In this document: one piece after another, positions 20,101 to 29,700 of the stretch
How the letters are laid out: each line of letters begins with the position of its first letter
Numbering within the stretch: the stretch's first letter is position 1
From: Flavobacterium lindanitolerans
GTDB taxonomy: Bacteria > Bacteroidota > Bacteroidia > Flavobacteriales > Flavobacteriaceae
NCBI RefSeq assembly: GCF_002846575.1
Contig: NZ_PJND01000007.1
Coordinates: forward strand, 1,550,001-1,614,000
Reading direction: 5' to 3'
DNA length: 64,000 nucleotides
Translations under genes and position numbers: made by a program
Notes under the pieces: generated by a model
Database searches by the model: none
What the model was told of the DNA's origin: nothing
The model's input: the letters and a program-made list of their open reading frames with translations, nothing else

Positions 20101-22822
20101 AAATCAACCAGTTATAAAACCAATTTTTGCCTTTGAAAAGCTTTACTAAAACCTCATGCAGCTCATCATCATTACTGTGGAGACGACTGACCTCTATGAA
20201 TTTTATGATGATATCCTCTTCTTTATGGAACACATTGTCGAAACTGATGATTTCTCCAGCTAGCCTGATGATCTCATCACGGTCAACTGCGACAGAAGGA
20301 GCTTCCTGATAATCGATGATTTTGGCAATCGCTGGAAATTCCGATTGCAGTTCTTTGATCTGGCTTTGATTTTTAAACAGCTTGAATTCCTCCCTAAATG
20401 TTTCACTCAGCTCACCTTCCCCAATTTTCAGCAATTTTTTCGCAATTTTGGCAATCCGCTTTCGTTCATCCAGTACAAGCATCCCCCTCAAAAAATATTT
20501 GAACTGTTCCTGTTTAACTGGCTTTCCGGGCTTGAAAAAATCCATATACACGCTCCAGGGAGCTGCCGAGCCATTTTGATCACATATATAACAGGCCTGC
20601 AAGCCTTTATAAAGGCTCATGGTTGGCAATCCGTCAAAAAGCAGGTATTCACTGACAGTGCCATAGCCAAATATTTTGCCCAGGGTCTCGGCGTAGAGTG
20701 AGAACATTTCGTCAAAATCCTCCGCGCAGCTGTGTATTACTTTGTTGATCTCATTGAGCAGGATGATGTTCTTGAAATCCTTGCTCCGGCAAGCAGAGTC
20801 AACGAAGTATTTATAATTCCTTTCGATCAGTTCCCAGGAATAGCCGTTGATTATACTATCGGTTACAAAGGTGTGGTTAAGCAATGCGAGGGTTTCTGTA
20901 TAATTGTCCCCTTCAAACAAAAACTGTAGAAAATACCGGTAGCTTTTGCGGTAGGTAAAGAAGTCCTTGGTTTGGAACCACTCTTGAATGGGTTTGAAAA
21001 TCTTTTTTTCTACCGGGATGTTGCGTGACCTGAGATGCTCAAGAATAAACCTTCTGAAACTTTCATGGTAGATCCTGTAACCACTTTTAGTCAGGTTCAG
21101 GGTTAGGACTGGTGACAGGATCTTTAGAGATTCATCAACATAATCACCTGCGAGGGTAATCTCCTGCAGTTCGGTTTTTGTTAAACTAAAGCTGACTCCG
21201 GAAAGCACCTGAGGCACTTCCTCCCTGGTGTTTAGCTGACTGAGCAGATACTGGTAATACTGGCTGAGGTTAAATGAATAGTCTGGTAGCAGCCGAAGTT
21301 CGGCTAGGGTTGGATTTTTGCGCTTTTCTATGTCATCCAGAAGGTACTTCAGGTAAAGCGGGTTGCCATTGCTCTTTTCCAGTAAAAACCGGGATAGCTT
21401 TAGGTCCTTCGTTAAAAGCAGGTTGTTGATATCCCGGTTTTTGAGGAGTCTTTTGATATCGGTTTCTTTCCAGTCGGGCAAACTGACAATCTCGAATTCA
21501 TTAATCAGTCTGAGTTGATCAATATATTGCGAGGTTACTACAATTTTTACATTTGGAGAGGCTTTTAGCTTGGCGATATTTTCAATGATCGCAATGTCCT
21601 GCTTGCTGATATTTGAATAGTTCCGATAGGTCGCAATCCGCTCAATATGATCAAGGCCGTCAATGAAAACGTAGGTTGGTTCATCAATATGGAGCAGCAA
21701 CCTATTCAGTTCGTTCAGATTGCTGGCGAATTTTTGTTCTTTAATTTCTTTCAGTCTCGGAAATGTTTCAATAAGTTCAGCAATCAGGTTTCCATAAAAT
21801 ACATTGACTTTGATCCTTTCCTGTTGATAAGAGTCGTCAAGTTTGGTATAGCAGTAATGCCGGACAACCTTAGCCCCATGCTTACGGAGAATTTTGGTCA
21901 GGTTTTCTACGAACCATGATTTTCCGCTTCCGGGTTCACCGACCAGGATTACTTTGCTTTTTCTCTGAGTATCCTTAACAAACTCATTCAGTTTGGTCTT
22001 CCTCAGGACATTTTCATGTTCCACGATGGGGAAGTTTTGCGCTATTGATCCATAATCTGTGACCAGATTGAGTTCATGGAATAAATTGCCGGAGCTGATG
22101 TTTTGCCCCCTGCTTCGGGATCTTTTGATAATCGCAAGCAGCGTCAGGACGAATGTTTCCACCCTCCAGTGATCGTTGGGAAATATTCCAACACCCAAAT
22201 TTCTGGCTTGGTTAAGTACTAAAACTTCCAGCTCTCCGGGCTGATCTAAATTGAGGCTCAGTTTGGGCATCTCTACTTCGATCATCATGGCCTTACAGAA
22301 TTGCAGAAAGTTGTCACGATTTATATTCTGGGATTCCGCTTTGAAGCGTCTCCATGAACTTAGCGGCTCAGCATTTTCGGGCCATATCCTTGCTCCGTCA
22401 ATCTCGTAAACCGTAGTCTTATGATTGCTGAATGTTCCGATCCCACTTTTTTCATTCAATATCTCCAGTAATGTGTCTTGGGGCGGTAGCCAGGACAAGC
22501 AGATGCGAAATTCTGTATTTTCCTTCTGCGGATTGTTTTGCCAGGCCTTATATAAAGTGTCTATGGAAAGCTGGTAGGCCGTTTCACTGGACAGATCATT
22601 TTTGCAAAGGCGGTGATTGCTGTCAGCGTTACTGTATTTGATCTGTTTTTTAAATTTTTTGTCCTGCCGGATTATCGTCAGGTCATCAATTTTATCGTCG
22701 GCGAACTCTTTTCTGTCAATGAAGAACTCACTGACGTTTTCATTCAATATTTCCTGGAGAATAAAATAGCAGGTCAGCAGATCCTGGTATTCATATCCTT
22801 CGTGTGCATTTGAAAGTGCCAT
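17177..22822 (-). CDS. Avs-like STAND NTPase with N-terminal Cap4-type (DUF4297) nuclease
   Basis: An 1881-residue protein. Residues 1-110 resemble the Cap4/DUF4297 dsDNA endonuclease: GYEYQDL near the start, Asp46/Asp47 in IDDLTI, and the QIK motif at 60-62, a D...QxK version of the PD-(D/E)xK site. A STAND/NACHT-type NTPase follows, with Walker A GEPGSGKS at 295-302 and Walker B YVFIDGLDHIER at 384-395. From about 600 to 1600 the chain is helical, like a TPR-type sensor array, and a distinct C-terminal domain ends it. This layout (nuclease, STAND ATPase, large helical sensor) matches AVAST/Avs antiviral proteins, which recognise phage proteins and then oligomerise to activate the effector. 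It is encoded alone. By eye its GC is higher than that of the neighbouring operon. Which Avs type, if any, is unresolved. Confidence 0.72.
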   Translation of the reverse strand: MALSNAHEGYEYQDLLTCYFILQEILNENVSEFFIDRKEFADDKIDDLTIIRQDKKFKKQIKYSNADSNHRLCKNDLSSETAYQLSIDTLYKAWQNNPQKENTEFRICLSWLPPQDTLLEILNEKSGIGTFSNHKTTVYEIDGARIWPENAEPLSSWRRFKAESQNINRDNFLQFCKAMMIEVEMPKLSLNLDQPGELEVLVLNQARNLGVGIFPNDHWRVETFVLTLLAIIKRSRSRGQNISSGNLFHELNLVTDYGSIAQNFPIVEHENVLRKTKLNEFVKDTQRKSKVILVGEPGSGKSWFVENLTKILRKHGAKVVRHYCYTKLDDSYQQERIKVNVFYGNLIAELIETFPRLKEIKEQKFASNLNELNRLLLHIDEPTYVFIDGLDHIERIATYRNYSNISKQDIAIIENIAKLKASPNVKIVVTSQYIDQLRLINEFEIVSLPDWKETDIKRLLKNRDINNLLLTKDLKLSRFLLEKSNGNPLYLKYLLDDIEKRKNPTLAELRLLPDYSFNLSQYYQYLLSQLNTREEVPQVLSGVSFSLTKTELQEITLAGDYVDESLKILSPVLTLNLTKSGYRIYHESFRRFILEHLRSRNIPVEKKIFKPIQEWFQTKDFFTYRKSYRYFLQFLFEGDNYTETLALLNHTFVTDSIINGYSWELIERNYKYFVDSACRSKDFKNIILLNEINKVIHSCAEDFDEMFSLYAETLGKIFGYGTVSEYLLFDGLPTMSLYKGLQACYICDQNGSAAPWSVYMDFFKPGKPVKQEQFKYFLRGMLVLDERKRIAKIAKKLLKIGEGELSETFREEFKLFKNQSQIKELQSEFPAIAKIIDYQEAPSVAVDRDEIIRLAGEIISFDNVFHKEEDIIIKFIEVSRLHSNDDELHEVLVKLFKGKNWFYNWLIYTIKIMRVNSDSAYADVKSAFDYLAYDTEPFRGKPRTCDLYSIHGIILNSIHQGLNFLKTSQQWKETIDTLVEVSNNVATSIQRTNTGPLTTDKLFGMLSEYACPENIAYINQVFESITEQKEEYHLHGDIAEYNLRLASIAALSKDKDRALGYFQKAIQFALAYTMRKDMTLVDVIEGVKAYARVSPVNINETLRLSRMMVDSAVDHTDGKETAYFPELWFKSFLEIDLSQSMVYLLHQLVALRYDWRAEGSLVDLLVKLDGSVNPELEAWLALSFPVRDGSDFIQYCLNLYHKLLPYNPALAEKLAARIIPAMRPRNNRHRSDVLVSEYNQTLGKSFGQVKYKNDRNYSTGQQQHWYDHLVERAEFSNMSETELLAYFESDKLQSGDLNSLGYVLDGFLELTDSLKELVSTIVNKNNNRYSGKLSLDDVFATGNDIECYYWVCRFLNDRGGWFQKFVNQEAFVKAHALNPEMAFTHLFELLPAYLEIGFSSEFSANLIKLLVDLGYDNNTIEMMWQNLMTMTSYRLPSQDQIDWQQEAGNPLEMNDEEILLSILICRYRANTIERYRLTTAALEMFLERQPEKLIKPFQWFFENRKLFEKSTESIILQFIMAEKDKDRNFHKHFEEQLKKGFPSRYFHTDLIIAKLYGLKVSQISLNPSFSYPSISEGHYNYLFNMNRRFRIYEDFGVDLEQAFSKFSETYATSYEDIFEAYANRAHKRMVPHIYFAEHQQRILNEDHYDELRDWSEMDSEEGLTYGLMLAIDAMATHGNAFGLRPTDLKRPQEMEVTSTHSLIDEQPDWIRIAHQENELHEGAIFKLEAYKSYGAVVFSSAPKKNRLPYSRYSPFPFQLWWRRNIDFEIDENIIFSILQDDPIENFKILWLNPSLVTQLGLRTVRTQQGLVAKNHEGEIVLKMRTWSCDYTGDGYHNNLRDEIPKLTGTDLILRKDYFQKIKTYFPAQPIYVSKSEEGDFF

Positions 22823-23021
22823 ATTTATTTGATTACGTTAAGTAAATTAATTTCAAATCTTATTTCTTTATTATCCTATTATCGAACGATCCTACCACCA
22901 TTCTAAATCTAGTTCGGATAGGCCCTGACTAACGTTTTAAATCCATGGGGAAGGCTAAAAAGACTTTCTCTCTGAAGTGATAAGGCGGCCTGGATTCTAG
23001 CTGAAGTTCCTAGTGGTACTT

Positions 23022-23285
23022 CTAAGCAGCGAGTATGATTTCCATACAGGCTTTTTCAGCTACAGCTTTTTGTTCAGCATTTTTTGTCTGTGAAACAGTC
23101 ATTTTTCTGCAATGTAATAGGCCATCCATCTGCCCAGGGTATCCCGGCGGAGTACCTTGATCAATACTATCCTGCCACTCATCAAAGCTTTCATCTTTGG
23201 GTCTGAATTTAATTTCAGGTACCTCGTCCATCCAATCGGATATCCAGTACCCATCCTCTCGGATGGTAACCTGGTCTGCCAGCAT
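23022..23285 (-). pseudogene. Small hypothetical gene, probably truncated by an in-frame stop
   Basis: The intact part encodes 87 acidic residues without a known domain (WISDWMDEVPEIKF, PGYPGQMDG). The same frame continues upstream through EYNSWEG, meets a TGA at 23307-23309, and then stays open with protein-like sequence back past an ATG at 23354 (MIAALRLLRSSPLLE). One nonsense change would therefore have split a roughly 110-residue gene that started 29 bp after the GHKL gene's stop. It may instead be translated from 23285 as a shorter protein. Function unknown; its place suggests a third gene of the helicase-GHKL operon. Confidence 0.45.
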
Positions 23286-23382
23286 TCCTTCCCAAGAATT
23301 ATATTCTCATTCCAAAAGGGGGCTGGACCTGAGCAGGCGTAAAGCAGCGATCATCACCGCGTGCTTATTATACTGGACGTGC

Positions 23383-26300
23383 TCATAATTCCTGTGGTTT
23401 TTCAAGTTTCATAAAATATAGTTCAGGGTCTTTTTCGTTCACATTGAATACTCTGGCTAAATAATAGGCTTCATTATCATTGGTTTCAAAAACAAATTTC
23501 CACTCCCTTGTACTTATCGGCATAGCAATGTGATCAGCATTGGATATATCGGTTATGGTAGCCTTTACCTGTATGTATATGGTATTACCATTGCTTAACT
23601 TGGCTTTCAGGTCATACTTACCACCAGTGTCAACGATGTAATGCTTTTCTCCTTCAAAATCAATTATGGAATTATTATTTTCAGTTTTCGAAAGGTTTAC
23701 CCAATCTACTTCAAAATTCTTTTTCTTTAGCTCTTTATAAACAAATGCTTCACCCTTCCAGCCATTTTCGAAGTTTCTTCTTGTCTGTTCCTCATCAGGT
23801 TCATAGCTCAATTCGGGATTCCAGCCTTTGCTTAATTCTTCAAGTTCCAGTAAGCGCTCTATCTTTTCAGAAGTTAATTCAGGATGATCTTTCAAGATTG
23901 ACAGAGCAGATTCAAGATTTATATCTTTGGATATAATTGCAAGCTCTTTAATTGTTTCTGCTTTAGCTCCCGATTTTACTATGTCAGCAAAATCAGCACT
24001 CATGCCACTTTTTAATATTTCATCAAATTGATTTCTTTCTTCTAAGCCATAAGTGTTTAATACAATGCCTGATCTTTTGCGATTGAAACTTTTAAATAAC
24101 TCATCCATACGTGTAATCGTTTCCTTATGCGCAGAAATCCATTTGTCCAATTCTCTGATTGGTTGTTTAACGCTGTCATTATTTTGCTCTTTTATAACAA
24201 CATCATCAAGCTGGCTGCAAATCCACTTGAGATCACGATTGTCATTCAATTTTATAGACACACCATTATGTAATAAATTTCCCCTGCATTCCACACCAAA
24301 ATCTTTAAGAATGTTCTTTAACTCAACAGGTATGTTATCATCATTAAAGATTTCGCTATTAAATTTGCATAACTCATTTAACTGGTTTGGAATAATTGCA
24401 TATTTGGATAATAAATGATATTGATTATTTTCAAATGCGATGGAAAATTGAATAAGATCATTAAGAAAGACATCAAGAGGATACATTTGGTCCTTTTCAG
24501 CTTCTGAGTATTCATCTTTCACCTCTGGATAGTTTACGTTGAAAAGATGCTGAGAGAGACCATTTAAGTCGACAAGCTCTGAAACTTTTTTGAGAATCGT
24601 TTTAATTGCCCAAAGTTGACACGGTTTATAATCAAAATCATCTAAACCTGTGACTTCTTCCAACTTATCATTCACCTTATCAGGAAAGATACGTGCTGCA
24701 AACCTATGAAGCGTTTCAAAATCAGCTTCTGAGTCAGTAAAAGAATAGCCAATAAGTTCGAATAATCCTTCATTCAATTGTATTTCTTCTTCCTCTTTAA
24801 GCTTTCCTGAAAACGACTTCTCTATTTTGTCTTTAATTCTGTCTGAAGCATGTTTTATTGTCAACTTACTTTCTCGCTCGAATATGGTCATCTCATTCCT
24901 TACCAATTTCTCATACCAATTATCTCCGGTAGTTCTCAGTACATTTTTAATTTGAAATGGAACATTTATATCCCTACTCAAATCTTTCTTTTCCCTAAAG
25001 ATTGATTCGGGTGTTTGATCAGGAAAAACTTTTAATGGGTTTTCTTTTCTATCCAATAACTCTTTGTTTTCATCTTCTGCAAACTGGATAATTTTATTTA
25101 ATGCGCTAAAGGCCTCTTCATTGGTAGAAAAGTATTTCTTGCTGAATTCAGTAAAATTACCCTCATCCTGAATAAGTAATAAAAGCTTTTCAAGAGTAAA
25201 ATCAAAGTCTGCGCCTAACCAGCTTTCTGTATTAGCCTCTATAATATTCTTCCATATCTCTACATCATCTTTCCGTGGAATTTTATCACCTATAAGATAT
25301 TGACACAATGCCCAAAATTCATCCAGCTTATCACTACTGTATATGGGGAACTTTGCATCTTTAGGTTTAATACGTGTAGTGCTGTGTTCCGTTGCTACAA
25401 TATCGGCATCTAAAATTTCTTTCCTTATCTCCTGTTGTATGTTTTGTTGATACCAAATCTTATCAACATCAATAGGTAAATCGGATTTAGCCAAATAATG
25501 AATATTTTCCCATTTCTTTTCACTCGCAAAAGAAAGGAGCTGTTTATAGAGTCCAATAGATTTCTCAAATATTGCTCTATTTAAATGAACTTTCTTATCA
25601 TATTGAAAACTCCCTGATAGATTAAGAGACACGCTACTTCGTGTATCATCTGCTGGATTAAAAAGAGAGCTATTAATGATTACGGGAAATGGAAATGTTT
25701 CAGAGCCAACCAATGGAAATGAAATGAATTTACGTGGTGTTGCTTCATTAGGAAAAAGTATCTTGTATTTGCTTTCTCCAATATTTTCAACTGGTATAGA
25801 AATCGTTAAGGCACCATGCTTTTCAGAAACCTTTGCTATTTCGATAAGAGCTTTATCATTTTCGGTTTCCTTTTCAATTCTTACAATGGAAACGCTATCA
25901 AATGTTAAGGGTTTTAATTTAGTATATGTAGTTACCTTTCCATATTCTATTACTTTAACACTATTGATCTTTTCAACAAATGAAAGCGTAAAGGGAATTG
26001 ACTTATGAAGGTCTGCAATTCCAATTTCTGCTGTTTTCTTTCCTTCGGCATCATATTCATAAACAAACTTGGTGTAACATTTACTACCTTCTTTATAATC
26101 ACTAATATTGTTTTCTGTATCGTTTGATTGTTCCAGTTCTGTAAATGAAGCAAAGGATTTCTTTACCTTCTCTTTCATCTGATCTGGAGTTTCTGCTTCC
26201 CGATCTAGAGAAATAAAAAAGGATTTTATTCTATCACTTGTTGTATAAATACTCTCAAGAGAAATCTTTTTACTTAACAAATAAGTGGTCATGAAACCTG

Positions 26301-26694
26301 TGCCGAACCGACCTGAAGTGTTAAGGAACTTTTTTGCATCGTCATTATTAATACCTTCTTCACTAAATAAGCGATCAAAAAAGGTCTGTTTTTCATCATC
26401 AGTATAACTTGGGGCTTTAGTAGAACGCTGGCTGAGTATTGCCAGCAAATTACTATGTTGAAAGGGGCTTCCATTATGTGAAAACTCAACGGCTGAGTCT
26501 GTTAAGTTTATCTCAATTTGCCCATCATCAGTGATTACATCTTTGGCATTTTGCAATAACTCCCAAACCCACCTTCTTGCACTTTGAGGATCCCCTGATA
26601 ATTCAATGTTGATGTTATTGTAAAGTTTCTGTCCAATACTTTCCAGCCCTTCCTGGGCTAAAAGCTCTTGAGTACGCATTTGGTTTTCAGGCAT
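23383..26694 (-). CDS. GHKL (HSP90-like) ATPase with C-terminal DUF3883-type nuclease domain
   Basis: An 1103-residue protein. The N terminus is a GHKL/sacsin-type ATPase: N-box WELLQNAKD at residues 44-52, a modified G1 region (SHNGSPF at about 72-78) and the G2 box GRFGTGF at 128-134. The long middle part has no domain I recognise. The C terminus (about 970-1103) resembles DUF3883, with GKYDLKAKL followed by IYIQVKAT (Gln1042, Lys1044), a D...QxK pattern of the PD-(D/E)xK nuclease fold. GHKL-DUF3883 proteins are common in defence islands. It follows the helicase gene after 43 bp on the same strand, so the two are an operon and probably act together on foreign DNA. It is AT-rich. Catalytic activity is inferred, not shown. 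Confidence 0.75.
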   Translation of the reverse strand: MPENQMRTQELLAQEGLESIGQKLYNNINIELSGDPQSARRWVWELLQNAKDVITDDGQIEINLTDSAVEFSHNGSPFQHSNLLAILSQRSTKAPSYTDDEKQTFFDRLFSEEGINNDDAKKFLNTSGRFGTGFMTTYLLSKKISLESIYTTSDRIKSFFISLDREAETPDQMKEKVKKSFASFTELEQSNDTENNISDYKEGSKCYTKFVYEYDAEGKKTAEIGIADLHKSIPFTLSFVEKINSVKVIEYGKVTTYTKLKPLTFDSVSIVRIEKETENDKALIEIAKVSEKHGALTISIPVENIGESKYKILFPNEATPRKFISFPLVGSETFPFPVIINSSLFNPADDTRSSVSLNLSGSFQYDKKVHLNRAIFEKSIGLYKQLLSFASEKKWENIHYLAKSDLPIDVDKIWYQQNIQQEIRKEILDADIVATEHSTTRIKPKDAKFPIYSSDKLDEFWALCQYLIGDKIPRKDDVEIWKNIIEANTESWLGADFDFTLEKLLLLIQDEGNFTEFSKKYFSTNEEAFSALNKIIQFAEDENKELLDRKENPLKVFPDQTPESIFREKKDLSRDINVPFQIKNVLRTTGDNWYEKLVRNEMTIFERESKLTIKHASDRIKDKIEKSFSGKLKEEEEIQLNEGLFELIGYSFTDSEADFETLHRFAARIFPDKVNDKLEEVTGLDDFDYKPCQLWAIKTILKKVSELVDLNGLSQHLFNVNYPEVKDEYSEAEKDQMYPLDVFLNDLIQFSIAFENNQYHLLSKYAIIPNQLNELCKFNSEIFNDDNIPVELKNILKDFGVECRGNLLHNGVSIKLNDNRDLKWICSQLDDVVIKEQNNDSVKQPIRELDKWISAHKETITRMDELFKSFNRKRSGIVLNTYGLEERNQFDEILKSGMSADFADIVKSGAKAETIKELAIISKDINLESALSILKDHPELTSEKIERLLELEELSKGWNPELSYEPDEEQTRRNFENGWKGEAFVYKELKKKNFEVDWVNLSKTENNNSIIDFEGEKHYIVDTGGKYDLKAKLSNGNTIYIQVKATITDISNADHIAMPISTREWKFVFETNDNEAYYLARVFNVNEKDPELYFMKLEKPQEL

Positions 26695-26737
26695 ATTTGA
26701 TGATTTTGTTTCTAAATAATATTTTCAATTATTTTCA

Positions 26738-29700
26738 TTATTCACTGGTCATTACAAAGAAGCTATTCCCTGTCTTTTTTAATAGTAAATCAGTTGCTCC
26801 AAGTAATTTCAAGTGTTCTGTTTCTTTTTCAATAGCCTTTTTAGAAATACCTGGTTGCACAACATAGATATTGAATTCAAGTTCACAATATCCTGATGTT
26901 ATCATATTTAATAAGGTATTCATTTCTTCATCCCCGCCAATTTCGTATCTACTTGTTTTTCCTTGGTTAATCCGTGAATTTTGGCGTCTAACCATATGTT
27001 GCAGAAGCTCATAAGTGGTATGTCTCCAATGAAAGCTTCTTTGTGCTTGACCACAAACCTCATATAGATCCTTTAAGCGACCTCCACTTTGTGATTTTGA
27101 TGAAAACTTACAATGGTACAAGTCTATTTTTATTCTGCTGTCGCCACCCTCCCAAAATTTTATCGCTACAATATCACTCGCTTCATTGGCATCATCGTCG
27201 TCAAATATTATTTTATAATCAGTATTAGATTTTAGCTTTTCAATAATATGATATTGAATTGAGTCTGCTCTCTTTTCCTGTTTTTGTGATTCTTTCCGAA
27301 TGTCTGTACCTGTCCATTCTAAAGCAAGTATTTTGGAGGTATCAAAAAGGTTGATTTTCCCTTTAAAAGGAAAGAAGATATTATTATACATTTTGGAATT
27401 GTCATGGAACCAAGTCACAGGAGGAAAATCATAAAATAATTCTGCTATATCTATTTCGTTTCCTTTGTAAGTAATTACAAAAGGCATAGTTCCAACCAAT
27501 TCATATCTATAACCACGTCCAATCTTGGGATCTAATACAAGTTTATAGTCGATGGCATTCTGATTCGACTCTATCGAGAATTCAACATAATCACGGCCAT
27601 AAGAGTTCAATTTAACATTAAAATCAACTACAGGAATACCTCTGTGCAAAGTCATGGAGGTATAAGCATATAATTCTTCGTTCCATTTCATGGCTACAGG
27701 AACTTTGTTCGCAGGAAGTTCTGTAATCAATTCTGGTTTCTGAATGAATTTGAAAATGTCTTGTGTATCTATGGAATCATCCAAAAGCTTGTTACCAAGA
27801 CTATCACACCATTGGCAGAAATCGGGAATACTTTTCACCAATTTAGTCCAAACTCTACCTTTGGAGGAGCAACCAATTGTGACCTTATCTCCATTCTCAT
27901 AGCCGACTCCGAAAAGATTTGAACTGGATTTAGTATCCTTGTCCAATTCATCCAGACCACTCACGATAGAATTCCCTGCATACATAGTGAAACTGATGGG
28001 ACCATCTAAAGTAGACTTTAAACCTAAATTAAATAGCTCTAATTGAAATACTCCATCCAGGCACTTATAGATATCAGCCTCATTAAACAAACTTTTATTG
28101 GCACCTACAATGGCTTCGGCAAGTTTATCATGTGTTGTTCCATTATTTGTACTGTTTATATAGAGTAGTTTCTGTTCTTCGTTCAGATATACTATATAGA
28201 GATCATATTGACAGTTTAGCAAATCGTCTATTTTCCCCCATTTTACAGGATCCACTTTTTTTGCAACAATAACGAGTAGATTTTTTTCTTCATGTTCTAC
28301 TGATACTGTTTCATATTTTTCTTCATTAAAACAAGATGTATAATTCTGTGGTTCCCATTCGATCTTATCATCAAATAACCTGAAGACAACTGTGCTCATC
28401 GCTGGCGTTATATTTCGCAATGGAATTTTTGCCGGGATCTCAGCATCTGAAAAATTCTGAAAAAAGTCTTGTTCTTCTTTTACTGAGCCTATTATATCTT
28501 CATTCGCCATACTGATAATTTTATCCCAGTCCGAATCTTTTTGATATAATTTTTTCAAAGTCCCCTTTAGCTCCGGATCTGCAATATTGGCTACTATAGA
28601 CGCATTGCCCAATTTTAATATTGATTCGCGCGTAAACCTTCCAAAGAACTGAAATGAGGTTGTGATGTTTTTATGCAAATCGTGCAATGCACAAATTTTT
28701 AACTGAGGAAGGTCAAATCCTTCTCCAAGCATATCTACACATACAATTATTTTATGTTTTCCCGCAATAATGTCTTCCAATATTTTCTTGCGAATTGTCT
28801 GTTTAATACCACTATGAATAAATACCGGATTGTACTTCTGATATGGTTTGTAGATTTTTTCAAACACCTCTTCAGCTTTAGACATTGTATCCACCCTTGC
28901 CATCAGTATATGGTCGTATTTTTCCTCTATATCTTTTTCCAAAATGGAAATTGCTTTCTCTGCAATAAGTTGATCAGATTTCAGAGGGTTAAATTCTAGA
29001 ATAGGATGAAAAACAATTTGTTTGTAATAATTGTCTCTTTGGGCGAGTGAGAGGGGATAATCATAAATCACCTTACCTTGTAAACGTTTCTTGTCATTTC
29101 TAAATGGAGTCGCCGTGAATAACAAAATAGGTTTATTAAAAGTTTCAAATTGTACTTTAATGTTATTCCACTCTTTTGCCTGACTATGGTGTGCTTCATC
29201 CATAATTAAAAGATTGCACCAATTAAGCAATGCCCCCTTTATTTTCGTATCACCACTCAGTATCCCTGTAATTATTTGCGGAGTGGAAATAATTACATTT
29301 GATTCAAACAAAGTATTTGCATCGTCTATGCTTTTTATACCCGTTTTTAGGAAACCTACAATAGGGTTTTTGGCAGAAGAGGAAACAATCTGAAACCTTT
29401 TATCTTTGAGAACACCCAGAGATTTGAATTTATTGAAAATTTGGGTTCTCAATGAGGCCGAGGGAACGACTACCAATAAGCCCTGACACTTTTCTGCTAT
29501 AGTTAAGCATAGCATTGTTTCAGTCTTACCTGTTCCAGTAGGCATTACAACTACAGCAGGTTTGGTTGAAATACTCCAATGTGAGAGGATGGAATGTAAT
29601 GCACCAATTTGTGGAGGTCTAAGTCCAAATTGAGTAATATTACCAGTTTCATCTTTGACTTCCTTTTTGTAATTAAATTTCCCTTCCCAAGTCTGAAGGA

